From assembly GCA_014549065.1 (NCBI GenBank), contig JACDOX010000004.1, positions 1,243,195-1,307,194 on the forward strand: a stretch of 64,000 bases of DNA, read 5' to 3'. Of this stretch, positions 1 through 12,600 are shown piece after piece. Position 1 is the stretch's first letter. Every line of letters starts with the position of its first letter. The notes under the pieces are model-generated. The model saw only the letters and a list, made by a program, of their open reading frames with translations. It ran no database searches and was not told the origin of the DNA. The position numbers and the translations under genes are program-made. This stretch comes from Cardinalis cardinalis (lineage: Eukaryota; Chordata; Aves; Passeriformes; Cardinalidae).

Positions 1-97
1 AATCTCTGAGACCTCTCTTTTCCTCCAAGGGAGCAAGAAGTGCTGTTACACATTTGCCTTAAGGGGAGTTGCCTGAGGACTGGAAAGCTTCAGGTGT

Positions 98-530
98 CTG
101 TAACTGTGGTGAAATGAGTTGCCCTTGGCTGGACAACAGGTCCCCACCAAGGCCCTCTATCATTCCTCATCTCAGCAAGAAGGGGGAAGAAAATAAGAGA
201 GAAATAAAATCCTTGGAGGTTGAGATAAGGCAGTTAAATAAAGTAAAAGCAAAAGGTTACATATGCACAATGAAAGAAAACAATCCACAAAAATATTTTA
301 TTCTTTACTTCCCATCAGCAAGTGACGTTAGACCTTTGGTCAGGTTTGGGTCAGCTGTCCTGGCTGTCCTCCTCCCAAGATTTTGCCCACCCTCAGTCTG
401 TTGGTGAGGGGGGAATGCTGGAGATACAGCACTGATGCTGTGGAGCACTGCTCAGCAGTGGTGTTACCAAGGAGCTCTTTGTATACAGTGTTTTTTCTTA
501 CAGCAACACTACCTCAGTTCAACCAAGAAG
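98..530 (-). mobile_element. Solo LTR relic of an avian ERVL-type endogenous retrovirus
   Basis: Read on the plus strand, the segment carries in order several blocks that I recognise from the reverse complement of a common avian ERVL-type LTR: a 'ccaccaaggccctctatc' block (about 146-163), a 'ggttgagataaggcag' block (about 218-233), a 'ttcccatcagcaagtgacg' block (about 309-327), 'gggtcagctgtcctggctg' (about 348-366), 'ccaagattttgcccaccct' (about 376-394) and 'gcactgctcagcag' near 444. The LTR is therefore in minus orientation. No gag, pol or env coding sequence flanks it, so it is read as a solo LTR. Small indels and substitutions show it is old, and clear TG/CA termini and target-site duplications are not visible. 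The short open frames over 69-586 are products of this LTR and not genes. Family assignment is from memory; the exact subfamily is not claimed. Confidence 0.72.
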
Positions 531-1984
531 GGAAGAGTTTTAGTAAAGATTATGAAAAACAGGCATGGTGGACCCTAAAATGGTAAACATAGTCGATGGG
601 AGACCAAAGCAATGATTTATACATCAACTTTCATTATTTATATCCAACATGAATTTGTTTTTGTCTAAACAGTTACGAATACATCTTTTTAACAAGTGAG
701 ATAGNGAGTAGCTGTGTCCATGGAATGAAATCAAATATTTGTTCTTGTATTGGTAGTGTGCAGAAATCAGTGATTCAGAAATCAGTTGTGCTGCAAAAGT
801 CATGTATACAGTTTCATCTGTAGACATCCTTAACTAGACATAGATGCAACCTGACACATGGTCTAGAATTCAGACTTTCCTCCATTTGGCTGTATTCTGT
901 GTNTCAGTCTGTGTAAATGATAAAGCAGAAGATGCTCAGATCTCAAGGCAGAATGGTGTGCAGTTCTGATCATGACCAAAAACATTACAACTTTCTCCAA
1001 AATTACAGAAATGTNATATTCTTTGAAAGGGCTCTAGATTAAACCCTGGACAGGACCAGACAAATAAAAAAATAATGCCCAGCTCCAGTACACTGATCAG
1101 GCATGGGATACTTATTATTAGGTGACTTAGCATATCTTTGTTTGCTGCTTCTTATGCCTAANTAGATTTTTCTCCTCTTCCTTTCTCTCTCATGCTGATT
1201 TGGGGGAAATTTCAACTGTTTCCAGCTGCAATGTATAACAGTGCACATAGAACACTATGTTTCATTTCAAGCAATCAGTTTTGCTTTGGCTTTAGAGTAT
1301 TTGGATTAAATCTGAATTGAGGGTTCAACTTCAAACCCAACCTTTTTATCCTTTCTTGATTAGTTTAGTTTATGTTCTTGCTTAGCAGCAGGAGATTAAT
1401 TCAGATGTCTGCTCCTACTCAAGTGAAGGTTCAGCTCAGCCCTGTTTTTGCTCTTCTTTCTTCACTCCCTTGAGTCTACATTTATATTCCAAAGCTGTTT
1501 TAGGCAGAGAATTCTGTGAAGCTCTTCTATCAGTCCAAGGGTAAATGAGCCTGAAAAGAAATCTTTCAACAGATATAGNAAGTTCTGTTATCAAGTTGGA
1601 CTCCATACAAATACCAGTGCTGTTTTTCTACACAGACATTTAATAATGGTTTTGCAATGATAAGTTTTACTATTAAAATACAAAGCTTTATGGAATTTTA
1701 AAAGGAGTTAATTTTACTGGTAAAATGGAAATGAACAGTTTTATCTTTGCAACATGAAAAATGAAGACTCTCAGAAACTCCTGGTCACTGTTTCTTGAGG
1801 AAAGAATGTCATACATTCCACTCTCTGACTTCCTTTATGCGTCACTGCACACTCATTTTCATGTGTAGTTTATATACAATTTCTGTTTAGGTTCAGCAGC
1901 AATCACAGAGAAGTAGGTAGGTACTCAGGAAGGGAGGAAATTTAATGAGGTTTCTTATAATGTGAAAAGTCCTGTTGTCTAAGG
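531..1984. other. AT-rich unique sequence, no gene seen
   Basis: Ordinary AT-rich DNA with isolated Ns. Open frames are all below 70 codons, overlap on opposite strands and show no recognisable family. No tandem repeat or transposon relic was recognised here. Confidence 0.6.
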
Positions 1985-2345
1985 GGGGGTTAGGACACCT
2001 CTGTTTAAAGAGAGAAGGCTAAGGGAAAATCTAGGTGTAGTCTTCTACTAAAGGGATCAGAGCACAGAACCAGCAAAAGGGCAAGAGGCAACTGTCACAA
2101 GCTGCAGAAAGGGAAATTCCAACTAGATACATGAAAGAAATAAGAAGATCACCCTGTTGTGCTCAAGCACTGGAATGGGCTCCCCAGAGGGGTTTGGTTA
2201 TGTGCATTCTGGGAGTGTTCAGAGCTTGTCCTGAGGTACCTGCTCTAACAATAGTTTTGGTCCTANAGCTGGGACTAGATTGTGTTAGGACCATTGTTGG
2301 AACAAGGGGTTCTTTCCAAACCAAATTATTGTACAGATTTGAAAA
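1985..2345 (+). mobile_element. CR1 LINE 3' fragment, plus orientation
   Basis: The segment follows the order of a CR1 3' end read in sense: an 'agagagaaggctaaggg' block (about 2009-2025), 'gggcaagaggcaactg' (about 2080-2095), 'gggaaattccaact' (about 2110-2123), then 'gcactggaatgggctcccca' (about 2167-2186), 'cctgaggtacctgctct' (about 2230-2246) and 'gggactagat' (about 2271-2280). These match the CR1 blocks that usually read as 'aggaaattccacctgaacatg', 'gcactggaacaggctgccca' and 'gatcctgagcaacctgctct'. The terminal 8-bp repeat is lost. Divergence is high, so this is an old insertion. The two opposing open frames at 2131-2367 and 2163-2540 lie on this relic and are not genes. Confidence 0.7.
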
Positions 2346-5300
2346 CACAGAGGTAGAACGAGTATGACAGAAACTTTTATCCACTTCAGTATATAGTGTT
2401 CCACCACGCAGTAATATTAGGAAAGGAACACCTCTGCTCCGGGCTCTGGCTCCTTGAGAACTGGCAGGATGTCCAGCACCCGACATCTGTTCCCTGCTGT
2501 TGGAAGGAAGCTTCTGTTTGAAAAAATGCAGCATATACATGAGGGTCAGTCCCAGCTACAGAGTGAGGCACCTGAACTTTGGTATTTAGAGTGTGGGTTT
2601 ACTTTTTTGAGTTTGGTACTTCACCGCCTGTCACAGCCAGCTGACTCATTTACCTAAGTCTAGGTGTCTATTCCCTTCCAAGAACCCTTGCTGGTGTCTA
2701 GATTCTGCTCCAGAAGTGGAGCAGCTGTGGAACCTGTGTCACATTTGTCAANTTTGTTTTGATGCAATTTAATATAAAATTATTTCATAATGACTGGTTC
2801 CTGTGACTGCATTTGCAAGCATTTGATAAATGTATTTGTCTAGGAAAGGCTTTATTTGGTCTATAGATAGTGTCTCTATGCTGGAGCATAGACATATTCC
2901 TGAGAAGANAGATGAAGAGCACTCTGAATCCCTCAGGCTTTGGATTTAGGCCTTAGTCTGCATCAATTCCATATGCTAGTGGGGTTTACAGCAGGAGGAA
3001 AGAATTAATGTATTCCCACCTCCTCAGGTGTCTTTCAGATTGTTCCTGTTTAGATGAGTTTGCAGCTTTGCTTCTGCTGCAACAGACACATGGGACAAAA
3101 TCTAGCCTTACTGGTATTTTTCATTTTGATAAAAAAAATGAAAGCAGACATTTTCTTTTTTAATCCACAAGATAAATTGCTTGGCATCCTACTTATATAA
3201 ACTGTGTAAATCATGCTATAGCTAAACTGTGTTTCTTTAAAAGTAACTGTATCTGAAAGTATAATTTTCCAAAACTACCCAAGTTTCTTCTATAAGTCTA
3301 AAAGTTTAGCTAAGAAAACAGAATTATATGTACAGGGAGATGTTAGTGCTATGTCTCCAGAACCTTTGATTCCAGAGGAGCAGACTGATCTTTTCTCAAT
3401 TTGTTTAAAGAGAAGCATTAGCANTGATTGCAGAAGTAGCCTTAGAAGGAGCCTTTAGTCCTTCCTTTCTTCCAGCTAAAAGAAAGTAGCATACTACTAA
3501 ATGGTGATAGCTATCTAAGCAAGACAAAGGAAACAATGAGTAAAATACTTCAGAATGCTTAAGAAAATATTTTATTTTCATAATGTATAGAGAGGTTGGT
3601 ATAACAATATGTTCTAGATGTCATTTCACAGCAGGCACGAATTTCCATCTATGCTTTTTCATCCATTTGGCATCTCAGAAGGCATATAAAGCATTCAGTC
3701 CATTATGCATTGGCATAAAGTAGTTACAATCTGAGATCAAAGATACCACCCACATAAAAAAAGAGACTTAAAAATGTCTTTGAATCACCCATAAATCTAC
3801 AAAATTGACCAGATTTCCTGTGAATAACCTTTTCTATCAATTTTCAAGTTTTCCCTTCTTAGGGGAATGACACTGTAAGAAATGTGTTCTGCTTTACATG
3901 TCAATTCTTCTCTTTGAGCCAAGTAGAGTACCAAGTGTGACCAGAGGAGCAGTATGTAAAACGATTCTCATTTCATGACTGCATAAAGATTCAAGTTATT
4001 CTATTTAACTGAGCAACACAAAATTGTTGTGATGGTCAGATATTTTATCAAAGACTTATATTTCTGAGGCTTAGAGAACATCAGTATTTTCAGGTAACAC
4101 TGGGTCAGCAGGATTACTCAGTAACTCAGTCATCAGCAGTAGTAGTTAGAGGATCTCAACAAGTCACAAGGATTTTGTAAGAGTTTATACAGCAAAATAT
4201 TAGTGAAAGGCAGTGTACACCAGTCTAGTTAGACAAGACATCCCTTTTGCCCTCAAAGCACTATAGAGCAGAGCCAGGGAGAACAAAAGTAACAAAAAAG
4301 TNGTTTAGCTTAGATGTGTGACAATCCAGGACTTGCTGTCATTTGTGCATATCCTGTTGTAGAGTTCTCCAGGAGGAAAGTAAGAAGTGGTTGTTTAGCT
4401 CCTGTTGCAGTGTGTGACACGCAGCGAAGCAAAATATGGGGAGAAAGCACCAAAGTATATCCAAACAAAAAGTTTGACTAGATTCTTTTAGATCAACTGT
4501 CTTGGAGAAAGAAATAATGAATATTTCCAGAAAATTCCTGTGGGAAAATCATCTGCCTAGATGCTTGCATTATGCTTATCACATTTGAAGGGATTACAGT
4601 CTGTCCCTGGGAGAACTTTTTGAAATACCAGAGACTCAAATAGTGGGACTCTTAGTGATTTTTTCCTCCTAGAAACAGACTTTTTATTGCCTTTCTTCTC
4701 AGCCTCATGCATTTCTAGATCTTGCTGTACAATAATCCAATTGCAGTAGGAAGATGGCCGTTGCTATAGTCAAAGGTATAGCCTGGTACACCTCCTCCAG
4801 GCCATCAATATGAGGTTTTGAAAAATTTCCTCCTTTGGCTTAGGTTTTGTGAAGAGATGGACAACATATTAGACTGCAGACTTTTTTATAAAGGAGAAAT
4901 TATGCCATTTTACATATGGTTTTCTGTTAGATCTTGATTAATTAAAAAAAAAAACCAAACCCAACCAGACAATAAACCCAAACTATAATGTACTGGGCTT
5001 TATTGCATTACCTGAAAGCATGTATGACCTCTGAAAGGTAAAGAGAAGACATCAGAATTTAGATATTTTTAGTATAAGGCTATTGCCCATTACAAGAATC
5101 AGTGTATCTATGTTTACTAAGAAGTAAAATACACTGCCTATTTCAAATATAAATAATAAGAGTAGAAGATAAGGTTCTGAGGTGTGTTAGCTGGTAAGAT
5201 TCCAGCTGCATTTTAGAGTAATGTTTTCTAAACTATTTCAGAATAACTTACAGAAGTGGCACTTTTTTTGTCATTGCAAATTGCCTTCAAGCTCTCTCAC

Positions 5301-8300
5301 TCAGTTTTGAAAGCCAATAAATTATATTTATGTATTTTTTCTTACCAAGAGGAGGTTTTGATCAACTTTTGATCTTCAGTAGTTCAGGAGCACTTAGTTG
5401 CTTCTCACATGTTTCTTTTTCTGAGAAGCTGAGAGGAAATGCAGCATTCCAAAGATGCTCATTAGCTTCAGTTTAGCATGTTGGGCAAGAGCTGCGAGGA
5501 AAAGGTTTCAAAAGAGGTTGTAGAAGCTTGGGAAGGATTCTGTATTCTAGATTACAGACATTATAAAATTGATAGGATAGTTAGGCATATAGGTGCTCCT
5601 TGAAGTGACAAATTTGATTGATAAATAGCTTTGTGTGGAGATAGACATTTAAGAACATAAATATTTTTCTCATTGAGGAAAAATATGAAAACAACAAAAC
5701 TTTTCCTGAGAACTGTCCAAATTATATTATGTGAACCTACTTGTATTTAGGCAGCGTAAAGACAAACTGAAGGCTGATAGTAGGGAATCTTGAGAGAAAA
5801 GGGTTGGAAAAATTTGACATAAAAATTGATGAGAGAATTTTAGTATGTCATGTTTCTTAACTATATGGAGACATTTTACCAATATATTCACTGCAATTAT
5901 TTAATCTGCTGCATGAACTGAGTTCAGGAATCTGCAATATGAAAGTGTTTAGAAGAGAACTGTTTTCTTATTTCTCTTATTTAACATTACTGGTTAATAG
6001 TTTTTTCATAAGGTATATTTACACACACACAGACTCAAGCCTTTTCTCCTTCNTTTTAAGAAACTACATGAAAGGGTAACAGACACAGATCTAACTCCTT
6101 TGAGGATGCTTCAGGGGTAGTTTGTGTTGCATTTTGTGAAGGAATCTGCCAAGGTGATTTCTATGGTAACCTCTATTTGCATTCTTTCAAATNATGGTAA
6201 ATTCTGACACATTCCATTAAATATTGATAGCAGTGTTTCATCTGCAGGAAACCCACATGGGAATGTTTAACTTTATCTATTGTCTGAGACTATTCTTTTG
6301 TATCAGCAAGCCTTATACAGTTAAAATGTTAATTAGATTTTTATAACCATTTTTATCGTTCTGCTCTTCATCTAGATTGCTCCAAACACATTTATTTACA
6401 ATCCAAAATAGTTCTATTAATATTCCACAGCATCGTACTCAGAGATTAGCTTAATAGCTAACCTCAAAAATGTACTTAAAGGCTTGTGAAACACCTACAG
6501 AATCATAATACTGCAAATTTTATCNGCTAATGGCCAAGTGATTTGTAAGATCGGATTTTAAGGAAAAGAGACAAACCAGAAAGAGAAAATGGCATAATTA
6601 GTCTCAAAATTGCATTGGTTTCTCAAACATGAAACAGTAGTGAAACTGTTTACATAAAGGATTTTTTTATTGGTGGGGTGAGGTGGAGTAAAGTAGGCTA
6701 AGAAAAATGGAAAAATAGAGCACAGGTAATTTTATCTTCATGAGTGACACATGAAATATCTCCAAAGAATTAAAATAACTCCCAATCCTCTGGAAAAATA
6801 ACCTTGCATCACACTAAGGATTACGTGTTCATTTTATCTGAAACAGTGTTTGGGGATCTGGCTGGTGACTGTCTTCTTATGAAGAAATTAGCAAACATGA
6901 ATTTGTGGCAGAGGCTCTGAACCGCTACTGCTTTGTGCTTCGCATGGCTGCTTACACATTTGAATAGTAAACACAGGCTGGATTTAAAGCACCACGAGGT
7001 AAAGAGGGCACCCCTGCTGCTCACCAGCGTGCAGCTGAACAAAGAGCCAGCATCCCAACAAGTGGTAACAGCACAAGCTGAAATTGCCATGACCTTTTGT
7101 TATTTGGTCTGCTGGCCTACAGGTGGGAAAGGTTGCATAGCAATGGGGAACTCCTGACCTGCTTTGCACTTTTGAGCAGGTTCTGTGCTGTGAGGTAATT
7201 ACAGGAGATGCTTTTAGAAAATTGGTCCTAATATCAAGGTTTTCTGGGTTCCATTAAGGTCTGGAATCTTGTGCTAAGACAGAAAATTGAAAATATTTGA
7301 TACTAAGACTGGCTCTGTGAAGAGAAACAGCACTATACATGATTCTAAGCAGTGAAACTACAATTCTTTTGAATTGTTTACTTCCACAGCCCACCCCCTG
7401 ACCATCTCAATTACAGCTGCACAGCTAGTGGGAATTAATCTGTGTGTAGATCTCATAAAAATCATGGAATGCATAGATAATGTAACTCTNTCTTTAATAT
7501 CTTATGAATTATTGCTAGAATTTTTAATCTGTATCCACTTTAATGTCACATCCTCCTATTTTTTTTTTTTTTAATAAGACTAACTTCCTGCTGAGATAAT
7601 TTTGGAATCTGTTGAAAAGTCAATGGTGTGATATTACAACCTTATACCATGCATTTAGAAAAATCCTTGGAAGTTTTGAAATGCTGTAAACAGTTCTCTC
7701 CAGCATCTAGAGGCTACCTTCAGTGCACCTTTATGAAAATCCTACTGCAGGTCCTTTTTGATAGTGCACAACTGCTCAGAGCAAGGATAGAATATGTCCA
7801 TTTGCTTCCAGGATTGATTAGGGATGANACAATGGAAACATAGGGAGGTAAAGGGAGTGGCACAGGGGAAGGGGAATTCATTTGGAAAAGGAAAAGAGAG
7901 AAACTTAGAGGTGAAGAGAAACAGAAAGAAGCGAGAAAATAATAATACAAGTTTGTGCTGCCAAAGTTGATTAATGCAAATGAAGTGGCAAGTTTTCAGA
8001 GCAAATCCAGGTTAAGTACTGTTAAGCTCTACAACAAGGCTGAGAGTCAGATCTCATAAGCCCTGTGGACTGGAGCCAATCAAGCGCTACGGGCACGTGG
8101 TCTGGAATCACTGGGCAGGTAATGCTGGATACGCCTTTGAATTGCGCTCCGTGTTCTGTGAGGGTTATTGCTGTAGGAACAGCACCAAGCTCAAGATGAT
8201 TTCATTCTACACACAGCTCANGTACATAACCTGTGCTCTGAAGAGCATAGCAGAGGCTGCCCANGCTCTGAACAAGAGCTAGCATGGTCCAGCAGAAGCA

Positions 8301-8826
8301 GGGCTGTGCTGTTGCTGTACCCTGGAGGATGGAGCAGCATAAGGAATATCTGCCTGGTTCTGATGCGCTACACTGACGAGGAGTAATATTGCCTCCCTCA
8401 GCTGCAATGACTCTTTGTCACAGAGTTGACCCAGGACTTGTAACTTTGGGTTCAGTACTAAAGAATATAAAAATGAGTCTGAACACAAAACACAGCAAAT
8501 CCAGTTTGATTGGTGCTGCACCTGCATTAATGGAATTTAATGGATCTGAGCTGGACCTGTATCACTTGTCTCTACTGCAAAATCTCTCCCTTGCAACTCA
8601 CCAAGTGGCACCTGCACTCTGAACAGTGCTCACTGTGCTGGATGAGATGTGCTTTTTGGTGAACTAGCTGAGCAAAATGAGGGGCAGGTAAAGGTGCCTT
8701 GCACATNTCATCAGTCTTCAGGTCCTTAGCTGGTCATTCCTCATGTAACTTATTGATATCTTACATGTGCAGTAAAATTAGTTTGTTCATGAAATAGACT
8801 TACTATTCTAGAACCAGACCCCAACC
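2346..8826. other. Long unique AT-rich stretch, no gene seen
   Basis: About 6.5 kb without a recognisable repeat or gene. Between about 2660 and 6820 there is no open frame of 60 codons or more on either strand. Two subregions are less AT-rich and hold overlapping short frames on both strands: 6820-7170 and 8040-8630. Neither encodes a protein I recognise. Small items include a poly-A/'ccaaacccaacc' run near 4943-4965 and a T14 run at 7559-7572. Confidence 0.55.
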
Positions 8827-8882
8827 TTTTGAAACTAGTATAGGTTTTTTTGAAACTAGTAATAGTTTTTTGAAACTATTAA
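8827..8882. repeat. Short minisatellite, about 2.5-3 copies of a 20-24 bp unit
   Basis: The unit 'ttttgaaactagtaatag' recurs three times in a row with small differences in T-run length and a changed third copy ending 'gaaactatt'. The variable T runs suggest slippage combined with unit duplication. Confidence 0.85.
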
Positions 8883-9570
8883 GAAAAATACTACTAATTT
8901 CAATAGGGACAGAATTTACATATTGCCTTTTCAAAAGAAGAGGAAAATTGTTTTAATTCTAAACTCCCACAGGAATGAAAGGACTCTGGCAGTCCAGAAC
9001 TCAATGAATGTAAAAAAATACATATTATATATGTATATATATCTTATAATAGAGACATGAAATTTAGTGGCTCTGTGAAATCATGTCCTTTTGGTAGGCA
9101 AAAATAACACTTCTTTAGTGGAATTTGGTAAAATACACTGCCATGAAAGCAGTGTTGCCACAAATAGTTGCCACATTTTTAATCAAAAAAGTTTAGAAGC
9201 CATGTTTTTCTAGCATATAATTCTAGAATTAAGCTACAAGTACTTCATTTATTCCCCTCTGCAAGAAAGGTGCTTGGGCATTCCCATGTAAACCTGAACA
9301 TATATTAGCCCATTGAACTCTATGCTGTGGGACTTTCCTCCACCCCCAATGGATCATGACTGTAACTATCACTTTGACAAACAGTCATCAAAATTGCAAA
9401 AATAAAGTCTGATTGCTGGATCCAGGGGCAGTGAGATCTTTCCTTACCCTTACCCTTTCTCTTTCTTTCTTCTCTCTTTCTCATTTTCTTAAGTGATATT
9501 ATTACAGATAAGAACAACCAAAATGGCTACATTCATCCTTCCCATTGCATCCAAATAGTTCTGAAATAAA

Positions 9571-9572
<2 letters not shown>
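8883..9572. other. Unique sequence, no gene seen
   Basis: AT-rich DNA with a short irregular TA-rich tract at about 9021-9042. One 65-codon minus-strand frame at 9320-9517 is rich in Lys/Arg/Glu because it reads the CTTT-rich tract near 9440-9490 in antisense; it is not considered a gene. Confidence 0.55.

Positions 9573-9607
<35 letters not shown>
9573..9607. repeat. (TA)n microsatellite, about 17 units
   Basis: Uninterrupted TA dinucleotides over 35 bases, a perfect self-complementary tract likely to be length-polymorphic. Confidence 0.97.
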
Positions 9608-9612
<5 letters not shown>

Positions 9613-12600
9613 ACATCAATCATTCAGTGCCATTTCAGTCTAATCTACCTTCAAAGGATCTATTAACAAGAGCCTGAGTTATGCTCACCTTCAGAGAGAG
9701 GTCATAGAACTAAGGAAGATAATGATGAGAGAGCTTTAGGCTGCTACAAAATACTCTTAGAGCATAATCAGGCTGAATCACAGTGGAGTGGTGAAGATCT
9801 GGCCCTCATGTTAGGTTTTCCACTGTGGCAACTGAATGAGCATAAGCTGTGCTGGTTGTACCAAATGCAGAATGGGAATATGTACCAGACTTGCTAGCTG
9901 GTGTGACAATTCCATCTGCTCTGGGTTATGTCCCAAAGCCACATAAGCACAAGACCAGTAACTCATATCCTTTCCTTACCTTTTCTATAAGGAAAACCTG
10001 AATATGTGAGCCAGAGGTAAGACATAGAAAATTCAGTCACATTTCCAGAAGAGAATCAGGAATTCAGAGTTTCTCTCTTTAGACATAGCCTAAGATAATT
10101 CAAAATTTAGCACTGAAATGAAGCATATTTATACACACGTGGACCTGTAGGTTCCCTTGACACAGACAGAAAGATTTCAGACACTTTAGAGTTGCTGACA
10201 CCTCCTCCATAAGACTGCTTTCTAGAGCATGAAGTTGAGGAAAACCCCCATTGCCCTGGCTGGAGTATAAGCAGGATCCCCTACAATGCCTAACATGATT
10301 CTTGACAGATGTTTGTGTTACTGGACCCTGTTCAAATGTCTAGTTTGGAGAATTCCCCTCTGAAGTCTTTTATATTATCAGCCAAAAGTCTTCATCTGGC
10401 ATTGCACATTTTTAATATCTTTTAATGAACATAACTGCACTTTTGTCCTTTGGCAACCAGTAGATTGGTTCATATATGAATGCCACATGTTCCTGTACTC
10501 TAGACATATATTACAGTCCCCACTATCCAAAACCACANCTGTACAACTAAAAGACAGCACATACAAAGTCATGCCTAGAGAAGGGAGCCACACAATATTA
10601 ATTTCTGAGCAGTGTCTCATGGCACAAATAAGGCCAGAATGAGGTTCTGCTGTATATTTTGTAACTGGCCTCATTTACCTGCTTTTGCAATAGAACATTG
10701 TGCACCAGGCTGTGACTGTGAATGACTTCTGCAATGCACCATGGCAGTGTGTTAATTCTGTACAGTTAGTTAAATTCTGGGAAGGAAATCAAATTCTGAA
10801 AATGTTTTTTCTCCCATGAAGAGCAAAAACCAGTGCTCCATCCGCGATAGGTACTAAGTGTCACTTAGGGATACTATCCACTTTTTGTCAAGTTCTCTGC
10901 TCAGGCTTTCTTTTCTTTTAGCTAACCTCAAAGATGACCTGTTTTCTCTTTCCTAGTTTATGACACTTATACAAGCTGAATAGAAAATCAAAAGCAAGAA
11001 AGGTGTTTTTATCAAGGCACTGTTGTTTTTCAACTTTTCTCTTGTTTTTCTTTGCTAACAGCAAGGTGCCAAAAAAGCATCATTTGATAGACACTAAAAC
11101 ATGAAGAGCAGACATCTCATCTACATTTTTACNAAGAGTAAACAAGTGGGACATTTATGTAAAGTGGGTATTAAACTTCCCACTCCTTTCCCTCCCTCCA
11201 TACGTGTTCTTTACTACTACAGTTCTGTAAGGGAGGAAAGGCTAAATGGGTTTTTTTTGTTTTTTTTTTTTTTTCCTCTGCATTTTGATATTTGTTTCAT
11301 AAACAGTTAACTTTTTGGAAATCTGAGTTTCTATAATTTCTTTCTATTTGGTGGAAAAGCTTCTTGGCTGTCTTTCTTGAGAAAGTGTCGTGCAGGTGAT
11401 GGTGAAGAAATGTGGCTGCTCTTATCTTAGTGCTGTCTGGTGTCACCNCATGTCTGGAGCTCAAGTGAGCAGTCACTTGCAGACTCTGAAGAGTGTTTTA
11501 CAGTGGCCTTACCTTGTGACACATGCCTTGCACTGCCACCATGGGTGACCCAAGCCATCATCCACCCCTTCTACTCTTTAACTTTGCACTTGGACTATTA
11601 CCTTANGCAGAGTTTCCATTAGCTCTCAAAGTTGCTACTGTTTTTCTCTGATCCACCTCCATAGGAAGAGCTACCCTATTCCCAGCAGCATAACCATGGA
11701 TATGCAGAGGAGAGGGCAGAGGTAAAAAATCAGTCTTGCAATGTATAAAATGGAAAAAATCCTTCTACAGAATATGATATAAATTTAAATTTTTTTTTTT
11801 TCAGCAAGTTCANTTGGTGCATGCTTGAGAGGGTCTGAGCCAGGAAATGGAATAAGTCTCTGCAGACATGGCAGGTACATTTGGTGCAATAGAGGTAGCA
11901 TGACAGGGCTCTATTACAGTAAATAATACAATTCCAGAAATAACCTGTGCGGAACATATTGCTTCTGCTGCACATGTCAGGAAATGGACTTTGATCGATG
12001 TTGTTGCAACACAAAACCACATACTAAAACTTTTTAATTATGATGACAGTGTAAAAAGTGTAGATGGTGCTCACTGGCAGTGTTCATAGCCTTTATAATT
12101 AACAAATGGACAGTGCAGATTAATTCTGCATGCTCTTCATGTTTCACAGTTCTTTCTAGTTGCTGCCATCAGCACGTATGGAAGCAATAAGGCACGAGAG
12201 AGGGCCTGGTTTTCATCACCTCTGGGGTGTTAACAGGCATCCTCGAGGGGAGTGATTATCTCACGATAACCACACCACCTGGAGCTACCATATTGCTGCT
12301 ATAGAAATTCATTAATGTAAGAGAAAAACATGTACTTTTGTGCTGGAGGATGGAGTTAGGAGCTCAGAATGCTAAAGAGCTTTATCAGGAGCTCTAGTTT
12401 GCCTCTATTCAATTCCATATGAGAATATTCACTAGGCTCCTGTACAGCTTTCTCAGTTTTGTAAACTAGACCACTGCTTTAACAATATTTTTGCAGNAGC
12501 CTAATANGAGAGTCAACAATTAGAAAGAGATGGCACAACCATCAGAGAACAGAAAGTCACATACCTCAGATTACCTCCTCAAGGGGAGAGTCTCAGAAGA

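Noticed and set aside
69..586. Open frames of 112 and 67 codons on the plus strand
   Set aside because: They lie over the ERVL-type LTR relic and partly read it in antisense; no retroviral or cellular protein is encoded.
2131..2540. Opposing open frames of 78 and 125 codons
   Set aside because: Most of the interval is CR1 3' end sequence, and the two frames conflict on opposite strands.
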